Part shown: one piece after another, positions 1-4,335 of the stretch | Layout of the letters: the number at the start of each line of letters is the position of its first letter | Position numbering within the stretch: the stretch's first letter is position 1 | DNA from: Candidatus Nomurabacteria bacterium | GTDB taxonomy: Bacteria > Patescibacteriota > Saccharimonadia > Saccharimonadales > Saccharimonadaceae | Assembly (NCBI GenBank): GCA_031278275.1 | Contig: JAITKW010000041.1 | Location: forward strand, 1 to 5,201 | Length of the DNA stretch: 5,201 nt | Direction: 5' to 3' | Program-made: the position numbers and the translations under genes | The notes under the pieces: generated by a model | What the model saw: only the letters and a program-made list of their open reading frames with translations | Databases searched by the model: none | Told to the model about the DNA's origin: nothing

Positions 1-221
1 ATAATGTCCATATGCAGCAGCCCCAAAAAACCAATCCTCAGCCCAAACCCCAAAACCGGCGAGTTCTCCGGCTCAAATTGCAAAGCGCTATCCGAAAGAC
101 TCAACTTCTCCACCGCCTCCTTCAAATCCTGATACTCCGCATTGCTCACCGGAAAAAATCCGGCATAAACAAACGGCTTGACATCTTTATACCCAGGCAG
201 CGGCTCAATAATTACATTCAC
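1..221 (-). pseudogene. lepA: LepA / elongation factor 4 fragment lacking the N-terminal GTPase half (runs off window start)
   Basis: LepA (EF4) is a ribosome-associated translational GTPase. The minus-strand frame reads EPLPGYKDVKPFVYAGFFPV near its start, then EPENSPVLGFGLRIGFLGLL and HMDI at the window edge. This matches the beginning of LepA domain III, around residue 290 of a roughly 600-residue protein. Homology begins at EPLPG, and an in-frame TGA at 234-236 lies just upstream. None of the three minus frames between 222 and 336 encodes domain II or the G domain. A GTG at 221 is the only plausible start near the homology boundary, and a TGATATAAT extended -10 box sits six bases before it, so a C-terminal half-protein could be expressed. 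More likely this is a 5'-truncated pseudogene; an assembly join is also possible. The identity as LepA is firm; the functional state is uncertain. Confidence 0.85.
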
Positions 222-227
222 ATTTTT

Positions 228-236
228 ATTATATCA
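228..236 (-). promoter_or_regulatory. Possible extended -10 promoter for the lepA fragment
   Basis: On the minus strand TGA-TATAAT (a TGn extended -10) lies exactly six bases before the GTG at 221. I see no good -35 at normal spacing. In AT-rich DNA this could be chance, but the geometry is the same as at two other genes in the window. Confidence 0.4.
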
Positions 237-301
237 TTTCTGCCGCCAAAAGGTGTCGCAGTATTTTTGGGTGTTATATAATTACCCATTTTCATAAAAC
301 A

Positions 302-330
302 TTGCACGCCAAACCAAAACCTGCTACACT
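302..330 (+). promoter_or_regulatory. Sigma70-type promoter giving a leaderless mRNA for the DUF422 gene
   Basis: TTGCAC (302-307), a 17-base spacer and TACACT (325-330), the latter preceded by TGC (an extended -10 TGn). Only six bases separate the -10 box from the ATG at 337, so transcription should start at or within a base or two of the start codon. There is no Shine-Dalgarno, which fits a leaderless message. Confidence 0.75.
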
Positions 331-336
331 AAGCTT

Positions 337-1293
337 ATGGAAATCATTAAGGCTCTATATAGTAGTTTTGACGGTGTAACTTGGACTTGGCCGACCTTGG
401 TGCCAGAATGGATTATTCCGGATGTGATTGTTTTGTTGCTGGGCGTTTTGACGATTGGTTTTATTATCAAGAAAGAAAAACGTCCTTTGCCGTTGCTGCT
501 AGAAATATTTTGTTTTATTTTTCTTTACGCTGCGATTTATGAAAATCTGGCGACTATTGTCGGTTGGTATGGTTATGGGCAAGGTCTGACGATGATTTTT
601 AATGTGCCTTTGTCGGTGCCGTTGATTGAGGCGCTGTTTGTGTATGCGGGGATTCGGTTTGCGCTGGCTATGAAGATACCGAAATGGACGATTCCTTTGT
701 TGGTGGGTAGTTTTGGCGTTTTGGCGGATTTAACGCTTGATCCGTTGTCGCTGGCGCAAGTGCATGGTGGCATTGGTCGCTGGTCATGGTTTATTGGGGC
801 GGGTGATGTTAATATTTTTGGTGCGCCGGTTTATAATTATGTTGGCTGGTTTTTGCTGTGCGGTTATGCTACGGCTTTTATCTTGCTTGGTCGGCTATGG
901 CACGAAAAAAGTGGTTACAAAAAATCTATTGGCGTTTTGTATCCGCCGCTTACCATGTTGGCGGCTCTATTAGTAATGGTTTCGCCGCTATCTAGTTTTC
1001 TGCTTTGGCTGGCACCGGTTTTTAATAAGGGCGGTCCCAGCGAGTATCTTATGTTTGGGCTGGTTTTCGTCATTCTTGCCATCATTTTGTTAGTTTGGCG
1101 GGGTCGGATGCGCCACAAATTGTCTTGGCAAAACGATTACATTATTCCGGTGGTGTTTGGCATTTTTTATCTCACTAATATCATGTTTGATTTGGTCGCT
1201 TGGCGACTGGATATTTTGCTGTTTTCGTTGCCGTTTATTGCCGTGCATATGTTAATTATTTTTGGGGCTTTTTCGGCGAACAAGTCATCTTGA
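337..1293 (+). CDS. CruF/DUF422-type carotenoid-biosynthesis-like integral membrane protein
   Basis: 318 residues, very hydrophobic, with about eight or nine predicted membrane segments (roughly 28-44, 52-76, 88-112, 117-132, 166-186, 203-226, 237-254, 268-288 and 292-312). The pattern resembles the carotenoid biosynthesis protein family (PF04240/DUF422, which includes the CruF and bacterioruberin hydratases). It has E69-N70 followed by GWYGYGQG, VPLSVPLIEAL at 90-100, ADLTLDP with D131 and D135-P136, GRWSW at 147-151, and FGAPVYNYVGWF at 161-172. These correspond to the family's acidic LDP block and its FG.P..N..GW block. Family members act on the ends of C40/C50 carotenoids in the membrane. 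The substrate here is unknown and no other carotenoid gene is in the window, so a different isoprenoid or lipid is possible. The ATG is fixed by the promoter just upstream. Ends in TGA. Confidence 0.65.
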   Translation: MEIIKALYSSFDGVTWTWPTLVPEWIIPDVIVLLLGVLTIGFIIKKEKRPLPLLLEIFCFIFLYAAIYENLATIVGWYGYGQGLTMIFNVPLSVPLIEALFVYAGIRFALAMKIPKWTIPLLVGSFGVLADLTLDPLSLAQVHGGIGRWSWFIGAGDVNIFGAPVYNYVGWFLLCGYATAFILLGRLWHEKSGYKKSIGVLYPPLTMLAALLVMVSPLSSFLLWLAPVFNKGGPSEYLMFGLVFVILAIILLVWRGRMRHKLSWQNDYIIPVVFGIFYLTNIMFDLVAWRLDILLFSLPFIAVHMLIIFGAFSANKSS

Positions 1294-1302
1294 CTTTGGG
1301 TT

Positions 1303-1350
1303 TTGGGATTTTTGATGGTGCGGATTTGTTGTTTTTGGGTTGAGATTACG
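1303..1350 (-). pseudogene. Remnant copy of the 3' end of an AlkD-type gene
   Basis: The 24 bases at 1318-1341 are identical to 2079-2102 inside the 3' end of the alkD-like gene, in the same orientation, and weaker similarity continues on both sides. Read on the minus strand, both copies encode S..TQKQQIRT followed by (I/L)K, so the reading frame is shared too. No AlkD sequence precedes it. I read it as a fragment left by duplication or recombination. Confidence 0.55.
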
Positions 1351-1458
1351 GCTAATTTGAATCTACAGACGAGCAAGAAGATTTGGTAGTTTGTTCTTAG
1401 GATGTATGGCGATAAGACGATTGTGGCGATTTCACATGAGCTGGAGGATTTAGAGTAA
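1342..1458 (+). pseudogene. Decayed C-terminal tail of an ABC transporter ATPase
   Basis: The plus frame reads EITANLNLQTSKKIW, then a TAG at 1387-1389, then FVLRMYGDKTIVAISHEL and EDLE before TAA at 1456-1458. This has the order of an ABC ATPase after Walker B: a D-loop like 'TANLD.ET.KKI', then 'GDKT.I.ISH.LEDL' with the H-loop histidine. The D-loop Asp is Asn, the expected Walker B 'LDE' is replaced by 'WVE', and an in-frame TAG interrupts the frame. No Walker A or signature motif lies upstream. It is most likely a dead fragment joined at about 1341 to the AlkD-end copy. The assignment rests on about 35 recognisable residues. Confidence 0.5.
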
Positions 1459-1473
1459 GAGTACTTCGTTGCG

Positions 1474-1507
1474 CCGTTTCCTTGAAATTTAATTAGTTGC
1501 TAAACGG
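1474..1507. repeat. Short inverted repeat downstream of the two-TM gene
   Basis: CCGTTT (1474-1479) and AAACGG (1502-1507) flank a 22-base AT-rich loop just past the 3' end of the gene at 1525-1902. It could end or protect that transcript, but there is no T-run, so it is not a convincing intrinsic terminator. Confidence 0.25.
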
Positions 1508-1524
1508 AACATCGGAATCGTCAC

Positions 1525-1902
1525 TTAATTTCTTTTTTTGCTTTTTTCCCATACCTTCCTTACCCGATTCAGCGTCAAAGTGGACAAAAGAAAACCAATA
1601 ACTGGCACAAAAGAACTAGCAATAATTTTGAAACCATCAGGCAAGTCTTGGCAGCCGCGAACACAAACCGCATCTGGTGGGCAACAAGAAATTTGAGCTT
1701 TATCAAGATAATTCAAAGTAAAATTATATGCAAAAATAACGAGAAAAGCCAAAACCACAACCATGACCCGTCGCACCCGACTGATTTCCCACGCCTTGTC
1801 ACGTTCAACTCGGGCATTCTGAGCCTGAATTTTTTTAATTTCGTTCTCAATATCCATTGGTTCGGATTCTATGCTTCCTATATTCATTTCTTTATCCATC
1901 AT
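1525..1902 (-). CDS. CPR-type small two-TM membrane protein with N-terminal coiled coil and Cys-rich loop
   Basis: 125 residues from the ATG at 1902 (a second ATG follows at once at 1899). The start is set by an AGGAGG six bases upstream; the TTG further upstream lies inside that Shine-Dalgarno and is rejected. Residues 16-40 are charged and helical (ENEIKKIQAQNARVERDKAW), a likely cytoplasmic coiled coil. TM1 is about 45-61 and TM2 about 92-111, ending in GFLLSTLTLNRVRKVW and a basic tail. 'ERDKAWE' plus 'P.IGFLLSTLTL…W.K' recalls a widespread family of uncharacterised small proteins in CPR genomes. Unusually, the loop between the TMs (about 64-90) carries C73, C74, C80 and C84, which would lie outside the cell if the basic ends are inside. 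Function unknown. Stop TAA. Confidence 0.8.
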   Translation of the reverse strand: MMDKEMNIGSIESEPMDIENEIKKIQAQNARVERDKAWEISRVRRVMVVVLAFLVIFAYNFTLNYLDKAQISCCPPDAVCVRGCQDLPDGFKIIASSFVPVIGFLLSTLTLNRVRKVWEKSKKRN

Positions 1903-1908
1903 TCCACC

Positions 1909-1914
1909 CCTCCT
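1909..1914 (-). promoter_or_regulatory. Strong Shine-Dalgarno of the two-TM protein
   Basis: AGGAGG on the minus strand, six bases before the ATG at 1902 and nine before the ATG at 1899. It decides the start and shows that Shine-Dalgarno initiation exists here alongside the leaderless genes. Confidence 0.8.
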
Positions 1915-1922
1915 CAATAGAC

Positions 1923-1933
1923 ATTATATTATA
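1923..1933 (-). promoter_or_regulatory. Overlapping -10 boxes for the two-TM gene
   Basis: Two overlapping perfect TATAAT hexamers (1933-1928 and 1928-1923) lie 20-31 bases upstream of the ATG, which would give a short leader containing the Shine-Dalgarno. No -35 at 16-18 bases is convincing; TTGTCA at 1965-1960 is too far away. Confidence 0.45.
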
Positions 1934-2039
1934 ATTGAAAGCATTATTCATCATCTTTTTGACAAAAAACTTAATTTCAATACACTTAGTAATATGTGGA
2001 AAGTGGGTTCTTGCTTGGAAGTGAGGGGGCTTTAAGCCA

Positions 2040-2081
2040 CACGCTTAATAGATTTTTAGAGGTTGGCATTTCTTAAGCGTG
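2040..2081 (-). repeat. 9-bp inverted repeat spanning the alkD-like stop codon
   Basis: CACGCTTAA (2040-2048) and TTAAGCGTG (2073-2081) are perfect reverse complements with a 24-base loop. The structure includes the last codons and the TAA stop of the alkD-like gene. There is no T-run after it on the minus strand. A second small hairpin core, GGCTT-T-AAGCC, lies just beyond it. Together they may form a non-canonical transcript end. Confidence 0.45.
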
Positions 2082-2758
2082 CGGATTTGTTGTTTTTGGG
2101 TTTTTGAGAAACGGCGAGATTCTAGTATTTTTTGCAAGGCTTTGTTATGCGTCCAACTCGGCAAGGTCGGGCGCTCTAATTCCCGCAAAGTTTTTTCAAA
2201 ATATTTGACAGCCGCTGTGGCATAAAACCACGCCAACGCCATTTTCACATAGTAATCATCGTGGGTCACTTTGCCAAGAGCTTGGAAAGTTTTATCAATT
2301 GACGGGTCGGCGATGAAATGCGTCATCAAAAAAACGATGCCAAAACGCACCGTAAATCCCGCTGGTGACTTCAAACACTTTGTTGAAAAATCCCACCACA
2401 TCGGCTGATTGATTTTTCGGCGCATCGTCGCCACCGAGTCAATTTGCGCCCAATTATCCACCAATTTCAAATATTGTTCGGTTGGTTTAATACGCTCGGT
2501 GTCACTTAATTTGGCGTAGTTGATAATTAAACCCAGCAGTAGGACTTCTTCGTGGACGTTATGGTTGATGGACTTTGCAAAATCTGAAACATCGGCAAAA
2601 GCCATTTGGCGTGATAGGTTTTTCGCCAAATCATGCAAATCCGGCATGCGCACGCCGATGATTTTTTGCTTGGAATTGATGGTTCGTGAAGCGAACTTGG
2701 CAAATTGGTGGTTGCCCTCGGCTAACTTTTGCAATTTTTCACGCCAAGATGGGTTCAT
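2045..2758 (-). CDS. AlkD-family DNA alkylation repair protein (HEAT-like repeat DNA glycosylase)
   Basis: 237 residues, a typical length for the AlkD family (PF08713), which excises positively charged alkylpurines such as 3- and 7-alkylated bases using an all-helical HEAT-like fold. Family landmarks occur in order: IIGVRMPDLHDLAK at 33-46, EEVLLLGLIINYAKL at 70-84, LVDNWAQIDS at 99-108, FTVRFGIVFLM at 135-145, DDYYVKMALAWFYAT at 167-181, and NKALQKILESRR then QKQQIRTLK near the C-terminus. W103 and D107 keep the W-x3-D spacing of the catalytic-site Trp/Asp in Bacillus cereus AlkD; R138 and W177 match its other DNA-contacting Arg and Trp. The active site therefore looks intact. The ATG at 2758 follows a TATAAT box by six bases, with no Shine-Dalgarno. 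It appears to be a single-gene unit. Stop TAA. Confidence 0.92.
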   Translation of the reverse strand: MNPSWREKLQKLAEGNHQFAKFASRTINSKQKIIGVRMPDLHDLAKNLSRQMAFADVSDFAKSINHNVHEEVLLLGLIINYAKLSDTERIKPTEQYLKLVDNWAQIDSVATMRRKINQPMWWDFSTKCLKSPAGFTVRFGIVFLMTHFIADPSIDKTFQALGKVTHDDYYVKMALAWFYATAAVKYFEKTLRELERPTLPSWTHNKALQKILESRRFSKTQKQQIRTLKKCQPLKIY

Positions 2759-2764
2759 GTCTTA

Positions 2765-2773
2765 ATTATACCA
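2765..2773 (-). promoter_or_regulatory. Extended -10 promoter producing a leaderless alkD-like mRNA
   Basis: On the minus strand TGG-TATAAT (TGn extended -10 with a perfect hexamer, 2770-2765) lies six bases before the ATG at 2758. There is no recognisable -35, which extended -10 promoters can do without, and no room for a Shine-Dalgarno. Confidence 0.65.
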
Positions 2774-3060
2774 CCAACTTATTTGGACTTATTAAAGGAA
2801 GATGAACAAAATAACCAAAGCAATAAGAATGGTGATAATACAGGTGGCATCAAAATTGATTCAGAAAACTCAGAGGGCGAGATTAGTGACACCTTCAGCA
2901 AAATCTATAACGGCCCATACGGCAAAAAAGTTAAAAATGCCAAAGAAAATGGGAGGGTTAATAAAAGATATAATAGCTCCGTTAAATACCTAAATAAATT
3001 ATTAACTAATTTACAAAAGCACTTCCATTAAAGTTTTTGGTCAACACCGATTCACTACAG
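2774..3060. other. Intergenic stretch with no convincing gene
   Basis: Plus-strand frames here give lysine- and asparagine-rich proteins that look like no family I know and have no usable Shine-Dalgarno (AAGGAAG directly abuts the ATG at 2802) and no correctly placed -10. The minus frame 2792-2989 is strikingly hydrophobic (NPPIFFGIFNFFAVWAVIDF, then a second hydrophobic block) but has TGA stops at 2870-2872 and 2861-2863 and no start codon with an upstream signal. It could be a decayed small membrane protein gene or chance. Confidence 0.5.
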
Positions 3061-3064
3061 ATAT

Positions 3065-3090
3065 AAAAAAGCCCTTCAAAAAGAAGGGCT
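3065..3090 (-). terminator. Intrinsic terminator of gap
   Basis: Read on the minus strand: AGCCCTTC (3090-3083), TTTTT loop, GAAGGGCT (3077-3070), then a T-run into ATAT. An 8-bp perfect stem with a U-tract, about 50 bases past the gap stop. It is a textbook Rho-independent terminator. Confidence 0.92.
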
Positions 3091-3122
3091 AAAATACAGA
3101 AAATAAACTTCCGTTGCTGTTG

Positions 3123-3134
3123 GTGGTGGGTGGA
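3123..3134 (+). repeat. Inverted repeat arm flanking gap (3' side)
   Basis: GTGGTGGGTGGA here is the exact reverse complement of 4185-4196. It lies between the gap stop codon and the terminator, so the gap mRNA 3' UTR contains the complement of its own 5' UTR. Confidence 0.75.
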
Positions 3135-3142
3135 GAGGGATT

Positions 3143-4150
3143 TTATGATTGCGATGCCATGTGATGGATCAAATCAATCACGCGGCACGAATATGCCCAT
3201 TCATTGTCATACCAAGCGAGGAGCTTGGTGAGCTTGCTAGACTGCAATTGCATGCCCGCCCCAGCATCAAATATTGCCGAGCGAGCATCATGGATAAAGT
3301 CAGAAGACACCACCGCATCTTCCGTGTAGCCGAGAATCCCACTCATTTCCTCTTGCGAGGCGCGGGCAACCTCTTCGCAGATTTGCTCGTATGTGGCGCT
3401 AGTTTTTAGTACCACATTGAAATCTATGCATGATACATTCAAAACTGGCACGCGCAGACTTGTGCCGTTTAATATTCCATCCAAAGACGGAATCACCTTG
3501 CCAATGGTCTTCGCCGCCCCAGTTGAACTGGGGATGATGTTGGACATTGCTGCTCGCCCAAGACGCCAATTCCCGCCACCACGGTTACCGTCTTGGACAC
3601 TTTGGGATGCAGTAACCGCATGGACAGCGGTCACTATGCCACCGTCAATGCCCCATCCGTCATTCAGCACCTTAGCCAAAGGTGCCAATGCGTTCGTGGT
3701 GCATGATGCGTTTGACACAATGTCCATGGAATCATCGTACCTGTCCTCATTGACACCCATCACAAACGTGGGGGCATCGGGGCTAGGTGCTGTTATCACC
3801 ACCTTTTTTGCCCCAGCGTCTAGGTGCGCCGAGGCATCTTTGATGGTTTTGAAGTTGCCCGTGGCATCGACCACGAAGTCAACTCCTAATTTTCCCCACG
3901 GGATAAGCCGTGGGTCGCGCTCGCTCGTCATGGAAATCTTTCGACCATCCACGACCAGCCCCTCTTCTGTCGCCTCAACTTGGTGACAAAACTCGGGATG
4001 CACCGTGTCGTGCCCCAATTGGTACTTCACGTACCCTGGGGTTTTTGTGGCATTTATCGCCACAACTTCTACGTCCGAGCGTCTGTAGCTCGCACGCATA
4101 ACGAGCTGACCAATCCGACCAAACCCATTGATGCCTATTCTAACGGTCAT
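3143..4150 (-). CDS. gap: Glyceraldehyde-3-phosphate dehydrogenase, type I
   Basis: 335 residues, full length for the family. It catalyses the phosphorylating oxidation of glyceraldehyde-3-phosphate to 1,3-bisphosphoglycerate in glycolysis, in the cytoplasm. The N-terminal Rossmann motif is INGFGRIG (7-14). The catalytic Cys150 sits in SNASCTTN (146-153) and the base His177 in AVHAVTASQ. The phosphate-site block NIIPSSTGAAK is at 204-214, and WYDNEW is at 313-318. The ATG at 4150 is chosen because GAPDHs begin with this strand; an upstream in-frame GTG at 4189 would add 13 non-conserved residues. Two cofactor-site features are unusual: the Asp that normally follows 'IN' and binds the NAD ribose is Ala34, and the usual DGP/DLP proline is Asn189, both compatible with NADP use. 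It has its own promoter and terminator, so it is monocistronic. Confidence 0.97.
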   Translation of the reverse strand: MTVRIGINGFGRIGQLVMRASYRRSDVEVVAINATKTPGYVKYQLGHDTVHPEFCHQVEATEEGLVVDGRKISMTSERDPRLIPWGKLGVDFVVDATGNFKTIKDASAHLDAGAKKVVITAPSPDAPTFVMGVNEDRYDDSMDIVSNASCTTNALAPLAKVLNDGWGIDGGIVTAVHAVTASQSVQDGNRGGGNWRLGRAAMSNIIPSSTGAAKTIGKVIPSLDGILNGTSLRVPVLNVSCIDFNVVLKTSATYEQICEEVARASQEEMSGILGYTEDAVVSSDFIHDARSAIFDAGAGMQLQSSKLTKLLAWYDNEWAYSCRVIDLIHHMASQS

Positions 4151-4156
4151 GTAGAG

Positions 4157-4162
4157 AATATA
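4157..4162 (-). promoter_or_regulatory. Alternative -10 box giving a leaderless gap mRNA
   Basis: TATATT on the minus strand lies six bases before the gap ATG, the same geometry as at the other leaderless genes, but without TGn and with no -35. The TTGACG/TATTAT promoter further upstream is the better candidate; both could be used. Confidence 0.3.
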
Positions 4163-4184
4163 CCTCTTTTCTGTATTTAAAAGA

Positions 4185-4196
4185 TCCACCCACCAC
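4185..4196 (-). repeat. Inverted repeat arm flanking gap (5' side)
   Basis: TCCACCCACCAC on the plus strand, the reverse complement of 3123-3134. On the gap transcript it reads GUGGUGGGUGGA and would sit at or very near the 5' end if the 4201-4229 promoter is used. Similarity extends to a GCTG on the outer side after a 4-base difference. Confidence 0.75.
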
Positions 4197-4200
4197 AGCT

Positions 4201-4229
4201 ATAATACAAAAACTTATCCCACCCGTCAA
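4201..4229 (-). promoter_or_regulatory. Sigma70-type promoter of gap
   Basis: On the minus strand TTGACG (4229-4224), a 17-base spacer and TATTAT (4206-4201). The predicted start near 4194 gives a leader of about 45 bases. That leader has AGAGG 12 bases before the ATG, a weak and rather distant Shine-Dalgarno. Confidence 0.7.
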
Positions 4230-4252
4230 CTAAGGCGTATTGGTTGTTATCC

Positions 4253-4278
4253 CAAAAAACCGCAGCGCCTTAAGGCGC
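4253..4278 (-). terminator. Probable terminator after the GLUG-repeat surface protein
   Basis: A perfect 14-bp palindrome, GCGCCTTAAGGCGC (4265-4278), forms a 5-bp GC-rich stem with a TTAA loop. On the minus strand it is followed by TGCGG and then TTTTTT. The five-base gap before the T-run is longer than ideal. It lies between the stop at 4336 and the gap promoter, where a terminator is expected. Confidence 0.55.
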
Positions 4279-4335
4279 AAAACCCAAAAAGACCAACAAA
4301 TTAAAAGAACAATTCTCCATTAAAAGCAAGCTTCA

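Noticed and set aside
12..281. Plus-strand 89-residue open frame at the window start
   Set aside because: It is antisense to clear LepA sequence, Gln/Pro-rich with no family pattern, and has no start signal.
218..289. Minus-strand 23-codon frame ending over the lepA-fragment GTG, a possible leader peptide
   Set aside because: It has no Shine-Dalgarno or -10 at the right distance and no recognisable sequence; too short to support.
1291..1389. UGA read as glycine (Gracilibacteria/SR1 code), extending the DUF422 gene
   Set aside because: The DUF422 protein already ends naturally after its last membrane helix, no intact gene here contains an internal TGA, and readthrough yields only the decayed ABC stretch.
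1648..1920. Plus-strand frame opposite the two-TM gene
   Set aside because: The minus strand has a perfect Shine-Dalgarno, two TM helices and a CPR-like family pattern; the plus frame is its shadow.
2729..3031. Plus-strand frames at 2729-3031 and 2802-2993
   Set aside because: Low-complexity K/N-rich products with no known motif, no properly spaced Shine-Dalgarno or -10 box; the first overlaps the start of the alkD-like gene antisense.
3393..3986. Long plus-strand frame of 197 residues
   Set aside because: Entirely antisense to gap, which carries all catalytic motifs.
4151..4189. N-terminal extension of gap from the GTG at 4189
   Set aside because: The 13 extra residues are not part of the GAPDH fold, and the ATG at 4150 gives the standard N-terminus.
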